Positions 36,229 through 44,224 of a stretch of DNA of 64,000 nt are shown piece after piece. The translations under genes and the position numbers were made by a program. Below the pieces are notes generated by a model. The model did not search any database. It was not told the DNA's origin and saw only the letters and a list, made by a program, of their open reading frames with translations. Each line of letters starts with the position of its first letter. Position 1 is the first letter of the stretch. Source of the DNA: Mycolicibacterium arabiense. Lineage in GTDB: Bacteria; Actinomycetota; Actinomycetes; Mycobacteriales; Mycobacteriaceae. Location: contig NZ_AP022593.1 in NCBI RefSeq assembly GCF_010731815.2, forward strand, positions 4,216,001-4,280,000, in the 5' to 3' direction.

Positions 36229-37254
36229 TCAGGCCAGGCGTTGGCCGTTGAAGGTGAGGTACCGCTCGGCGAGGGCGCAGCTGCCCTCGGCGTAGGTGAT
36301 CGACATGGCCTGCGACTCACGCGAATGGCTGTGCGAGCCCATCCACGCCAGTAGCAGCAGCCTGCGTAGCAGCACGAAGCTCGGGAGCATCGCCTCGTCC
36401 GATGATGCCAGTGGGCGCCGCGACCGGTAGCCCGACACCCACGCCTCCTGCCACTCGGGCACGGCGGGGTCGTCCTCGAAGAAGGACACGGCGGTGCCGA
36501 AGTCGTAGAAGTACCAACCGAATCCGCAGTCGTCGAAGTCGATCACGGTGATGGTGTCACCGTCGACGAGCAGGTTGGCCAGGCGCAGGTCGGCGTGGAC
36601 GAGGCCGAACGTGTCCGGGCCCGTCCCGTAGTCGGCCAGCCGCTGCTCGAGCAGTTGCGCCGCACGCCCGAGCGTGACGGCCTCGGACTCGCCGACGCCG
36701 ACGGCGTCCTGCCAGCGGCCCCAGCGCGGGGTGTCGCCGAGGCTGTGCCGCCAGTCCCAGGAGAACCTGCCGAAGCCCTGCGGACGCGTCCACGACCGCG
36801 AATGGTCGTGCAGCGATGCGGTGATGCAGCCCAGCGTGTGGAAGTCGTGGACCGTCAGTGTCTCCTCGTCGGGCTCGACGCCTGCCACCATGTCGAAGTG
36901 CACGACGTGGCGGGCGGTGCCGTCGTGCTCGACCGTCACGACGCGCTGCCCGTCGCGAGTGGGCAGCACCGTGGGGACGGTGACGTCGCTGTCCCGCCGC
37001 AGCGCCTCGAGCCAGTCGAGTTCGGACTCGATCTCGTGGCGCCGGTGGTAGTCCTTACGGTGCACCCGCAGGATCGACTTGTCCCCGGTGGTCGCGTCCT
37101 CGACTGCGTACGTGGCGTTCTCGGACAGGTTGAGCAGTCGCAGCCGCGACTCGGGCGAGATGTCGTAGGACGCCAAGGCCAGTTCGGCGACCTCGACGTC
37201 GTCGGCCACGAAGGTCGCCTCGGGTCGCGGGTCGTCCATCTCGGGTGCGTCCAT
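36229..37254 (-). CDS. APH/choline-kinase-type phosphotransferase, probable aminopropanol kinase
   Basis: This 341-residue kinase of the aminoglycoside phosphotransferase fold has the Brenner catalytic motif [10 protein letters not shown] (Asp base and Asn) and metal-binding VIDFDDCG. The N-lobe Lys/Arg region is KSILRVHRK. In RMM loci this kinase is proposed to phosphorylate 1-amino-2-propanol, making the phosphate ester a leaving group for the PLP enzyme. Start and upstream BMC-T stop overlap in TGATG. No encapsulation helix is evident. Confidence 0.85.
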   Translation of the reverse strand: MDAPEMDDPRPEATFVADDVEVAELALASYDISPESRLRLLNLSENATYAVEDATTGDKSILRVHRKDYHRRHEIESELDWLEALRRDSDVTVPTVLPTRDGQRVVTVEHDGTARHVVHFDMVAGVEPDEETLTVHDFHTLGCITASLHDHSRSWTRPQGFGRFSWDWRHSLGDTPRWGRWQDAVGVGESEAVTLGRAAQLLEQRLADYGTGPDTFGLVHADLRLANLLVDGDTITVIDFDDCGFGWYFYDFGTAVSFFEDDPAVPEWQEAWVSGYRSRRPLASSDEAMLPSFVLLRRLLLLAWMGSHSHSRESQAMSITYAEGSCALAERYLTFNGQRLA

Positions 37255-37919
37255 CAGTGGTCCCGTCCTTCGATGCCGGCCAACACCTCCGTGATGCGGT
37301 CCCTGGCCGCGGTGACGTCGCCGGTGCTTCCGCCGATGTACAGCCTGCCCGCCGCACCGATCATCTGCACGTCGACGAGGGTGAGGCCCGGGGCGACCCG
37401 TTCGGCCTCGTTCGCCGCGACCGCCGCGAACAGCGCGGGCGTCATCTCGTAGACCAGCAGCGACTGGCCGGGCAGCACCATGGACGCCTGCCGGGTGCGG
37501 TTGATGATCACCGCGTGCTGATCGGTGATGTCCTCGATGATGTCGTGGTAGAGCACTCGCGGGCGCAGTTGATCGGCAGCCGCGTTGCCCGTGCCCGCCA
37601 GGATCGCCTCACCTGCCCGACGCACGTCGGACAGATCGGCGGAGTGGATCTCCAGCACGCCGAATTGCCGTTCCACGTAGAGGATTCCGGGTGAGATGCC
37701 GGGGACCTCCCGCAGAGCGAGGTCGATCACCCGCTCGATCGCCAGGGCGGGGGACACCTCGACGATCAGTGCGTGATCACCGGCGTACGGCGGATACCCG
37801 CGGGCCCGGGTCGGAGTCCCGAGGTAAGCGGCGAACTGCTGCTGGAGATCCTCGACCAACAGGTACACGCGGATGTCGGTCCGCGTCCCCGTGCCGGTCG
37901 CGGTGTCGATCGCGGCCAT
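37254..37919 (-). CDS. BMC-T (tandem-domain) shell protein 1
   Basis: This 221-residue protein consists of two BMC folds. The first is about 15-110 (HALIVEVSPALAIERVIDLAL, ILYVERQFGVLEIHSADLSDV), the second about 120-215 (SLLVYEMTPALFAAVAANEAER, LVDVQMIGAAGRLYIGGSTGDV). Trimers of such proteins tile as pseudohexamers in microcompartment shells and often have larger, gated pores. It is longer at the N-terminus than the second BMC-T at 39003-39608, with which it shares the second-domain text. Nine bases separate it from the BMC-H gene. Confidence 0.93.
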   Translation of the reverse strand: MAAIDTATGTGTRTDIRVYLLVEDLQQQFAAYLGTPTRARGYPPYAGDHALIVEVSPALAIERVIDLALREVPGISPGILYVERQFGVLEIHSADLSDVRRAGEAILAGTGNAAADQLRPRVLYHDIIEDITDQHAVIINRTRQASMVLPGQSLLVYEMTPALFAAVAANEAERVAPGLTLVDVQMIGAAGRLYIGGSTGDVTAARDRITEVLAGIEGRDH

Positions 37920-37928
37920 CGAGCGGGA

Positions 37929-38210
37929 CTACTGGGCTGCGAGGGAGAAGTGCGCGCCGAGTTCGCTGTGGGGGCGCGGGATGACGTGCACGCTGATGAG
38001 TTCGCCCACCTGCGCGGCGGATTCGGCACCTGCCTCGGTGGCCGCCTTGACCGCACCCACCTCGCCGGTGACGATGACGGCGACCAGGCCGTCGCCCACC
38101 TGCTGGCGGTCGGTGATGGTCACGTTCGCTGCCTTGACCATTGCATCGGCGGCGGCGAGTGCCGCGACGTAGCCCTTGGTCTCGATCATTCCGATCGCGT
38201 TGCTGGCCAT
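37929..38210 (-). CDS. BMC-H hexameric shell protein
   Basis: This 93-residue single-BMC-domain protein begins [24 protein letters not shown] in the family layout. The pore loop region is [16 protein letters not shown] and it ends in [13 protein letters not shown]. Hexamers form the main facets. It is the only BMC-H in the locus, so it should be the dominant facet protein. AGGAG-type bases precede the ATG. Confidence 0.97.
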   Translation of the reverse strand: MASNAIGMIETKGYVAALAAADAMVKAANVTITDRQQVGDGLVAVIVTGEVGAVKAATEAGAESAAQVGELISVHVIPRPHSELGAHFSLAAQ

Positions 38211-38234
38211 GGTGTTTCTCCTTCGTGGTGGTGG

Positions 38235-38486
38235 TTACTTGGTGGAATCGGGGTCGATGGAACCGATGATCAGGGCGTCGACCGGAGGTGGTGTGCCGGT
38301 GAACCAGCCGGCCGCCACCGAGCCCTGGGCCACCAGGACCTGTTCGCCGACGCCGCTGCCCAGGACGTCGAACGCGATGAGGCGGGATCCGGCGCCGTCG
38401 ACCTCGACCTCGAGGAAGGCGCCGGGAGGTACGCCCTCGATGCGGCGGGTCGACCAGACCTGGCCGGTGACGGTTCCCCGGATCAT
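38235..38486 (-). CDS. BMC-P (EutN/CcmL-type) pentameric vertex protein
   Basis: The 83-residue protein starts MIRGTVTGQVWSTRRIEGVPPG with GAGGAG before the ATG. IAFDVLGSGVGEQVLVAQGS and the late ALIIGSIDPDS strand complete the EutN/CcmL beta-barrel. Pentamers cap the shell vertices. It is the only pentamer gene here. Confidence 0.95.
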   Translation of the reverse strand: MIRGTVTGQVWSTRRIEGVPPGAFLEVEVDGAGSRLIAFDVLGSGVGEQVLVAQGSVAAGWFTGTPPPVDALIIGSIDPDSTK

Positions 38487-38502
38487 CGTGGCTCCTCGGT
38501 GA

Positions 38503-39006
38503 TCATGTGCGCTCCTTCTGAATGGTGATGCCGAGCGCGCGGGCACGTTCCCGCGCGAGCGGGGTGAGCACGGCCCGCGGCCCGAGCACCAGCGTGGCGC
38601 CGCTGTCGGCGATCTCGGCGACGTGCCGTTCGGTGACGGCGCCGCGCTCGATCCGGTGGGTCGACCCGCCGGAGCCCCGGTGCGTGCCCGCCAGGCGGAA
38701 GTCGAGCCTGCCGTTGCGCAGATCGGCTCGCGTCTTGGGGTTCTCGAACAGACGCAGCAGCGTCCGCACGAAGGCGTCGAGATCGGCGTCCGAGCCGATC
38801 CGCACTGTCTCGGTGCGGCGGCGTTCGTCGGCGGCCAGCGGGCCCGTCGGAACGGGCCCGACCGGTGCCGGGGCAGAGGTGCCGACCGGCGTCGGCGCCG
38901 TGGGCGGTGGTGCGGAGTTCGGCGCCTGCGGCGACAGGTCGCGGACGGCGTCGCGCACGACCTCCCTGACCAGGAGGCGCAGTTGCTCGCGGTCGAAGGA
39001 CGTCAC
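38503..39006 (-). CDS. Microcompartment cargo-like protein with N-terminal encapsulation helix
   Basis: This 167-residue protein starts MTSFDREQLRLLVREVVRDA, an amphipathic helix with hydrophobics every three to four residues, as in known encapsulation peptides. A Pro/Ala/Thr-rich linker (about 25-60) follows, then a domain with ADLDAFVRTLLRLFENPKTR and the C-terminal VLTPLARERARALGITI seen in several microcompartment-associated proteins. Catalytic residues are not recognised. It lies between the BMC-P and BMC-T genes and shares ATGA with the latter. It may be a lumenal scaffold or an uncharacterised enzyme. Confidence 0.8.
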   Translation of the reverse strand: MTSFDREQLRLLVREVVRDAVRDLSPQAPNSAPPPTAPTPVGTSAPAPVGPVPTGPLAADERRRTETVRIGSDADLDAFVRTLLRLFENPKTRADLRNGRLDFRLAGTHRGSGGSTHRIERGAVTERHVAEIADSGATLVLGPRAVLTPLARERARALGITIQKERT

Positions 39007-39608
39007 GACCCGCTCCGTCGCAGCGCGTCCTCGGCTGCGGCGGCCGCCTGCCGGACGTCGGCCTCGGTGCCGGACAGGTAGACCCGGCCGGTCGCACCGA
39101 TCATCCGGAAGTCGACGACCTTCACGTCGGCTGCCTTCTCGGCCTCGTTGGTGGCGAGGATCGCGTACGACGCGGGGGCCACCTCCAGGACGTAGAGCGA
39201 TTCGCCGGCCAGGACCATCGACCCGATCTTGTTGCGGTTGATCAGGAATGCGTGCTGTCGGTCGACGCTGGAGATGATCCGCGAGGCCAGGATCGTCGGG
39301 GACGTGGCCGAGTCGGCACTGCCGCCCAGTTCGTCGAGGGCCGCATCGGCGGCGGCCTTGACCGATCCCGTCTCGCCGTGGAACTCCAGGTAGCCGAACT
39401 GGCGCTCCACCACGAGCACGCCTGCCATGACGTCGGCGTGCTTGAGGGCGACGTCGGTGACGCCCTCGATGTCCAGACCCGGTGCCACCTCGATGATCTG
39501 GGCCGCCATGTCGGCGCGGGGCAGGGCACCCTTGATCCAGGTGCCGAGGTACGACATCGTCTGCGGCTGCAGCCTGTCGATGAAGATGAACGAACGCAGT
39601 TCAGCCAC
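39003..39608 (-). CDS. BMC-T (tandem-domain) shell protein 2
   Basis: This 201-residue protein has two BMC domains. The first (1-95) carries AQIIEVAPGLDIEGVTDVAL and VLVVERQFGYLEFHGETGSV; the second (100-197) carries SLYVLEVAPASYAILATNEAEKA and VVDFRMIGATGRVYLSGTEADV. It is a trimeric shell component paralogous to the 221-residue BMC-T. Two distinct BMC-Ts suggest separate pores for substrate and cofactor or larger products. It is three bases after the aldehyde dehydrogenase stop. Confidence 0.93.
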   Translation of the reverse strand: MAELRSFIFIDRLQPQTMSYLGTWIKGALPRADMAAQIIEVAPGLDIEGVTDVALKHADVMAGVLVVERQFGYLEFHGETGSVKAAADAALDELGGSADSATSPTILASRIISSVDRQHAFLINRNKIGSMVLAGESLYVLEVAPASYAILATNEAEKAADVKVVDFRMIGATGRVYLSGTEADVRQAAAAAEDALRRSGS

Positions 39609-39611
39609 GGG

Positions 39612-41162
39612 TCACCTCTTGATCAGTTGAGCGAGTTCTTCGACGACCAACGCGCGCAGTTCGGCTCGCAGCGCCTCGATCCCCGGATCGTTGGACCGGG
39701 CACCGGCCGGACGGGCGTCGCGACGGACCGGTTGCGGCACGGCGCCAGAGTCGTTGGAAGCCAGGGGGTATGCGGGAACCGGACCTGCGGGCGCCCGCCA
39801 CGGCGAGATGCCCGAGAAGCTCGGCATCACCACGCCGGCGTCGGCGTTGTAGGCGATCCGGGTGTGGTTGACGAGGTGGTGCGGCTGCAGGTTCTCGCCG
39901 ATCGAGCTGCGTCCGACGAAACCCGTGCCGATCGTCATCGACGGCGCGAGGTTCGTGTCCAGGCCCGAGCTTCCGGTGCTGTTGCCGACGTTGACCGACA
40001 CCCGCAGCACCGGCACCTGCGCGGCGTAGTCGGTGATGACGCGCGGGTCCTCGCTGTGGATCGCCGCCGAGTGCCCGGCTCCGGCGATCCTGACCACGGC
40101 GCGGGCGGCGCGGATGCCGCGATCGGGGCCCACCACGGTCGTCATGCCGAGGACGGGGCAGAGCTTCTCGTGGGTGAGCACCTCCTCGCCGACGACGTCG
40201 GTGAAGGGCGCGACCAGCAGCCGGGTCTTCGGCGTCACGCGCAGGCCGAACTGCTCGGCGATCCACGCCGCCGAGCGGCCCACCACGTCGGTGTTGAGCT
40301 TCCCGCCGGGGAACATGAACTGGCGCAACCGATGCGCGCCGTCCTCGTCGAGGATGTGCGCGCCGTTGCGGGTGAGTGCCGCACTGAGCTTGCCTGCGAC
40401 CGCCTCCTCGACGATCAGCACGGATTCGTTGGTGCACAGCACCGAGTTGTCGAAGGCCTTGCTGTCGACGATGCGACGGGCCGCGGCTTCGACGTCGGCA
40501 CTGGCGTCGACGAAGACCGGCACGTTGCCCGGCCCGACCCCGAGTGCCGGATTGCCCGACGAGTACGCCGCACGCACGACGCCGGTGCCGCCGGTGGCGA
40601 CGATGACGTCGGTGCGCTCGTCGGCCATCAGGGCTTCGACGAGGGGTATGGACGGCTCCTCGACCACCGACACGATGCCGTCGGGGGCGCCGGCGTTCAC
40701 CGCGGCCTCGGCCAGCACGTGCACCGCGTCGACGGAGCACTGCCGGGCGCGGGGGTGAGGTGCCACGACGACCGCATTGCGGGTCATCAGGGCGAGGATC
40801 ACCTTGAAGTAGATCGTCGAAACCGGGTTGGTGGTCGGCGTCAGCGCGAGCACAACGCCTGCGGGACGGGGGATCTCGACGATCTTGCGGGCGTGGTCGA
40901 TGGTGGGGGAGACGAAGTCCTCGCCGCGGTAGTACTCGACGATCCCGCGCGAGCAGGCGCGGTTCTTCAGCACCTTGTCGGCGACGACGCCCATCCCGGT
41001 CTCGGTGACCGCGGCGGCGGCGAAGCGTTCGGACTCGGCGTAGGCGGCGTCGGCGACTGCCGTCACGATCGCGGTCACCGCCGTCTGGTCGTACTCGGCG
41101 TATGCGCCCGCAGCCCAGCGTGCACGCTCGAGCAGGTGGCTCACCGCAGGCATGGTGCTCAC
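39612..41162 (-). CDS. CoA-acylating aldehyde dehydrogenase with C-terminal encapsulation peptide
   Basis: This 516-residue enzyme is related to PduP/EutE. It has GTGGTG-type cofactor contacts ([17 protein letters not shown]), the conserved [12 protein letters not shown] and the catalytic Cys in SVLCTNES. It would oxidise propionaldehyde with NAD and CoA to propionyl-CoA in the lumen. After a Pro/Ala/Arg-rich linker, the last 25 residues ([19 protein letters not shown] onward) form an amphipathic helix, a typical cargo tag. GTG 41160-41162 shares GTGA with the aminotransferase stop and follows GGAGGA; ATG 41153 is an alternative. Confidence 0.94.
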   Translation of the reverse strand: MSTMPAVSHLLERARWAAGAYAEYDQTAVTAIVTAVADAAYAESERFAAAAVTETGMGVVADKVLKNRACSRGIVEYYRGEDFVSPTIDHARKIVEIPRPAGVVLALTPTTNPVSTIYFKVILALMTRNAVVVAPHPRARQCSVDAVHVLAEAAVNAGAPDGIVSVVEEPSIPLVEALMADERTDVIVATGGTGVVRAAYSSGNPALGVGPGNVPVFVDASADVEAAARRIVDSKAFDNSVLCTNESVLIVEEAVAGKLSAALTRNGAHILDEDGAHRLRQFMFPGGKLNTDVVGRSAAWIAEQFGLRVTPKTRLLVAPFTDVVGEEVLTHEKLCPVLGMTTVVGPDRGIRAARAVVRIAGAGHSAAIHSEDPRVITDYAAQVPVLRVSVNVGNSTGSSGLDTNLAPSMTIGTGFVGRSSIGENLQPHHLVNHTRIAYNADAGVVMPSFSGISPWRAPAGPVPAYPLASNDSGAVPQPVRRDARPAGARSNDPGIEALRAELRALVVEELAQLIKR

Positions 41163-42451
41163 GACTTCCTCCGTCCAGTGGCTGAATTGCCCGCCGAGTC
41201 GCGCGCCGCGCCGACCGCCACGTCCACGCGATCCAGGACGTCCTCGCACAGGTCACGGCTGAGTAGCAGGCCCGGCTTGAACTGCAGCACACGGGGATCG
41301 AGCGTGGAGAAGATCGCCCACACCCCGCGCTCGTACAGTTCGCGCATCACGAACTTGGCGCCCTCCGGGTGGTCGAACTCGAGTCCGATCACCACGCCGT
41401 TCTGGCGGATGCCGATGAACCAGTCCGGGTAGTCGGCCTGAATGCGGGCCAACCCCTTGGCGAAGACGTCGGCGATGTAGTGCACCGACGACCGCACCTC
41501 GGGCCTGCCGCTGATCTCGAGGGTCTTGATCGCAGCGACGCAGCCGAGTTCGGCGCCGCCGAAGGTGGAGATGTGGCCGAACCCGTCCTGGTCGAGCCAT
41601 TGGGCGGCGCGGTCGCCGAGCATCGCCGCGGTGATCGGGTACATGCCGCCCGAGAGGCCCTTGCCCGCGACCATGATGTCCGGTTCGATGCCGTGCTTGG
41701 TGATGGCCCACATCTCGCCGGTGCGCATCAGGCCCGTCTGGACCTCGTCGGCGATGTAGAGCGCGTCGTAGCGCACGCAGAGGTCCTTGACCGCCTCGAG
41801 GTAGCCCGGCGGCGGCAGGGGGAAGCCGTACGTCGCGGGGATGGTCTCCATGATCACGGCGGCGACGTCGCGGCCGCGCACGGCCTGTTCCATCGCGTCC
41901 ACGTCACCGAACGGCACCTGGATGAACTCGTCGGGCTGATCGGAGAGGAAGAGTTTCGCGAACCGATCGTCGCCGGTGGCGACCGCGAGACCGGTGTGCC
42001 CGTGATAGGCCTTGACGATCGAGACGATCTTGCGGCGCTGGGTGGCGTGGCGGGCACTCTTGAGCGCGATGTCGATGGCCTCGCCACCGCCGGAGCCGAA
42101 GGCCACCTTGCTGATCGACGCAGGCGCGGACTCGACGAGTCGCTGCGCCAGCGCGGTGCGGGCGACCGACGGGAAGTGGTGATTGCCGACGTCGAAGTGC
42201 GCCATGCCGTCGACGAGTGCTTGCATCACCTCGGGGTTGCGGTGGCCCAGGTTGTAGGTGCCACCGTTGAGGTGCATGTCGATGAGCCGGCGACCGCTCA
42301 TGTCCCAGAGGAAGTAGCCCTCCCGGCGGTCGATGACCAGATCGACCCCGGCGTCGGTCCAGAACTGCGTCTTGTCCGGGTTCCAGAACGTCTTCGCCCG
42401 TTCCAACACCTGGGTCTTGGACTCGAACGAGAATGTGCCGTAGTCGTACAC
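41159..42451 (-). CDS. Class-III PLP enzyme, probable aminopropanol-phosphate phospho-lyase
   Basis: This 430-residue fold-type-I enzyme has GSGGGEAIDIALKSAR, the DEVQTG motif in YIADEVQTGLMRTG and the PLP lysine in VAGKGLSGGMYP. Class-III members include ethanolamine-phosphate phospho-lyases. In the RMM pathway this gene is proposed to convert 1-amino-2-propanol O-phosphate to propionaldehyde, ammonia and phosphate. GTG 42451 follows AGGAG. It is the first gene of the minus-strand operon, directly behind a TTGACA/TAGGGT promoter. No clear encapsulation helix is seen. Confidence 0.9.
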   Translation of the reverse strand: MYDYGTFSFESKTQVLERAKTFWNPDKTQFWTDAGVDLVIDRREGYFLWDMSGRRLIDMHLNGGTYNLGHRNPEVMQALVDGMAHFDVGNHHFPSVARTALAQRLVESAPASISKVAFGSGGGEAIDIALKSARHATQRRKIVSIVKAYHGHTGLAVATGDDRFAKLFLSDQPDEFIQVPFGDVDAMEQAVRGRDVAAVIMETIPATYGFPLPPPGYLEAVKDLCVRYDALYIADEVQTGLMRTGEMWAITKHGIEPDIMVAGKGLSGGMYPITAAMLGDRAAQWLDQDGFGHISTFGGAELGCVAAIKTLEISGRPEVRSSVHYIADVFAKGLARIQADYPDWFIGIRQNGVVIGLEFDHPEGAKFVMRELYERGVWAIFSTLDPRVLQFKPGLLLSRDLCEDVLDRVDVAVGAARDSAGNSATGRRKS

Positions 42452-42490
42452 GAGACTCCTGTGGTGAGTTCGTCGGGCTGCGTCGGACTC

Positions 42491-42520
42491 ACCCTAAAAT
42501 GGTCGGACCATTTATGTCAA
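42491..42520 (-). promoter_or_regulatory. Promoter of the microcompartment operon
   Basis: On the minus strand TTGACA (42520-42515) and TAGGGT (42496-42491, matching TANNNT) are 18 bp apart. A start about 7-8 bases downstream would leave a leader of about 33 nt before the aminotransferase GTG with its AGGAG. A perfect palindrome fills the spacer. Confidence 0.7.
42497..42513. promoter_or_regulatory. Operator O1 (candidate GntR site)
   Basis: AAATGGTCGGACCATTT is a perfect inverted repeat with 8-bp arms around one base. It lies precisely between the -35 and -10 hexamers of the microcompartment promoter, so an occupied site should block RNA polymerase. Confidence 0.75.
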
Positions 42521-42533
42521 TGGATACCATTGA
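42517..42533. promoter_or_regulatory. Operator O2 (candidate GntR site)
   Basis: TCAATGG and CCATTGA flank ATA as perfect arms. Its centre is 20 bp from that of O1, two helical turns on the same face, and it overlaps the TTGACA hexamer. It shares the ATGG...CCAT core. Confidence 0.7.
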
Positions 42534-42569
42534 CCGAAAAAAGGTCGCCGTTCCGGTTGCGGAGTCTAT

Positions 42570-42582
42570 TTGGTAGTGCCAA
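42570..42582. promoter_or_regulatory. Operator O3 on the permease side
   Basis: TTGGTAGTGCCAA is a 13-bp imperfect palindrome, one base different in symmetry from TTGGT-N3-ACCAA before the GntR gene. A TANNNT hexamer TACGTT (42585-42590) follows on the plus strand. It is about 80 bp upstream of the permease ATG and would put the divergent arm under the same regulator. Confidence 0.6.
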
Positions 42583-42663
42583 TATACGTTGGTCGGTTGT
42601 GGGATGGGCCACACCAGAGCCATGCCCGACTCCTACCGTTCACTGGGAAGGCATCCGAAAGAC

Positions 42664-44196
42664 ATGACCGATCAAGTCGTTTCGCGCGACGAAAACACGG
42701 GTGACTCCGTCCAGCGGCTCAAGCGGAACGCCGTCGGAACCCTCGGGGTCATCTTCATGGCGGTCGCCACGGCCGCGCCCATCACCGCAATGGTCGGCAA
42801 CGTTCCGATTGCCGTCGGCTTCGGAAATGGTTCGCACGCGCCGGCGGGCTACATCGTCGCGACCGTCGTGCTCGGACTGTTCGCCATCGGCTACGCGACC
42901 ATGGCCAAGCACATCACCACGACCGGTGCGTTCTACGGCTACATCTCCCACGGCCTCGGCCGCGTGGTCGGCATGGCCAGCGGCCTGCTGATCACGATGG
43001 CCTACATCGTGTTCGAGGCCTCGCTGATCGGCATCTTCTCGTTCTTCTTCAAGAACTTCCTGTCGTCGCAGTTCGGCGTGGAGATCCACTGGATCATCCC
43101 CGCGCTGCTGATGCTGGTGCTGAACGCGATCCTCACCTACTTCGACGTGAACCTGACCGCCAAGGTGCTCGGCGTCTTCCTGGTCACCGAGATCGTCATG
43201 CTGTCGCTCGGTGCCATCGCGGTGCTGGTCAAGGGCGGCGGGCCCGACGGCTTCGCCATCGCCGAGACGCTCAACCCCATCGGGGCGTTCACCCCGGCCG
43301 CCATCGCGGGCGCCAGCGCCGGCCTCGGCCTGTTCTTCGCGTTCTGGTCGTGGGTCGGCTTCGAGTCGACCGCCATGTACGGCGAGGAGTCCAAGGACCC
43401 GAAGCGAATCATCCCCCGCGCGACCATGATCGCCGTCCTGGGCGTCGGCCTCTTCTACGTGTTCGTGTCGTGGATGGCGATCGCGGGCACCGGCCCGCAG
43501 CAGTCCATCGAACTCGCCCAGAGTGCGGACACCTCCTCGGAGATCTTCTTTGGCCCGGTCCGCGACACCTACGGCGAGTGGGCCATCACGCTGTTCAACA
43601 TCCTGCTCGTGACCGGTTCGTTCGCCTGCGGCATGGCCTTCCACAACTGCGCGTCGCGCTACCTGTACGCACTCGGACGCGAGGGACTGTCCAAGGGCCT
43701 GCAGAAGACGCTCGGCGCAACGCATCCCACCCACGGGTCGCCGCACATCGCATCGTTCGTCCAGAGCGGCATCACGCTGGTGCTGATCCTGGCGTTCTTC
43801 GTCGCGGGCATGGATCCGTACGTGCACATGTACACGCTGCTGGCGATCCTCGGCACCATGGCCATCCTGATCGTCCAGTCGCTGTGCGCCTTCGCGGTGA
43901 TCGCGTACTTCCACTTCCACAAGAACCACCCGTCCAGTGCGCACTGGTTCAAGACGTTCCTCGCGCCACTGCTCGGTGGCGTCGGCATGCTGTACGTCGT
44001 GTACCTGCTGTGGGAGCACAAGGAGTCCGCGGCAGGCGCGGCATCGGGGACGCTGCTGTTCAAGCTGACGCCGTGGATCGTGGTCGGCCTGTTCGTATTC
44101 GGTGCGGGAATGTCGCTGTACTTCAAGCTGCGTGACCCGCGGCGCTACGACCTGATCGGCCGGGTCGTGTTCGAGGACAACGAAATCCGCGACTGA
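42664..44196 (+). CDS. APC-superfamily amino-acid/amine permease
   Basis: This 510-residue protein has about 12 membrane helices. After a hydrophilic start (MTDQVVSRDENTGDSVQRLK) the first helix contains GVIFMAVATAAPITAMVGN, typical of APC amino-acid permeases. FAFWSWVGFESTAMYGEES matches helix 6-7 motifs of ethanolamine/amino-acid antiporter relatives. It probably imports aminopropanol or a related amine. ATG 42664 is preceded by GAAAG; further in-frame ATGs lie upstream. The diol dehydratase follows after 28 bp, so they share a transcript. Confidence 0.9.
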   Translation: MTDQVVSRDENTGDSVQRLKRNAVGTLGVIFMAVATAAPITAMVGNVPIAVGFGNGSHAPAGYIVATVVLGLFAIGYATMAKHITTTGAFYGYISHGLGRVVGMASGLLITMAYIVFEASLIGIFSFFFKNFLSSQFGVEIHWIIPALLMLVLNAILTYFDVNLTAKVLGVFLVTEIVMLSLGAIAVLVKGGGPDGFAIAETLNPIGAFTPAAIAGASAGLGLFFAFWSWVGFESTAMYGEESKDPKRIIPRATMIAVLGVGLFYVFVSWMAIAGTGPQQSIELAQSADTSSEIFFGPVRDTYGEWAITLFNILLVTGSFACGMAFHNCASRYLYALGREGLSKGLQKTLGATHPTHGSPHIASFVQSGITLVLILAFFVAGMDPYVHMYTLLAILGTMAILIVQSLCAFAVIAYFHFHKNHPSSAHWFKTFLAPLLGGVGMLYVVYLLWEHKESAAGAASGTLLFKLTPWIVVGLFVFGAGMSLYFKLRDPRRYDLIGRVVFEDNEIRD

Positions 44197-44210
44197 TCGT
44201 CGTCGATCAG
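44193..44210 (+). promoter_or_regulatory. Intercistronic hairpin between permease and dehydratase
   Basis: CTGATCG and CGATCAG form a perfect 7-bp stem with a TCGT loop. It contains the permease stop codon and stands a few bases before the dehydratase ribosome-binding sequence GGAAGGGG. It could tune termination or mRNA stability between the genes. Confidence 0.45.
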
Positions 44211-44224
44211 GGAAGGGGTTCGCC

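Noticed and set aside
37084..37254. An aminoglycoside-resistance role for the APH-fold kinase
   Set aside because: The gene is inside the shell-protein operon with a 1-base overlap, which favours the metabolic aminopropanol kinase role of RMM loci.
42451..42664. Cobalamin riboswitch upstream of the B12-dependent enzyme
   Set aside because: The leader is short and full of protein-type palindromes; I see no B12-box or the long multi-helix structure.
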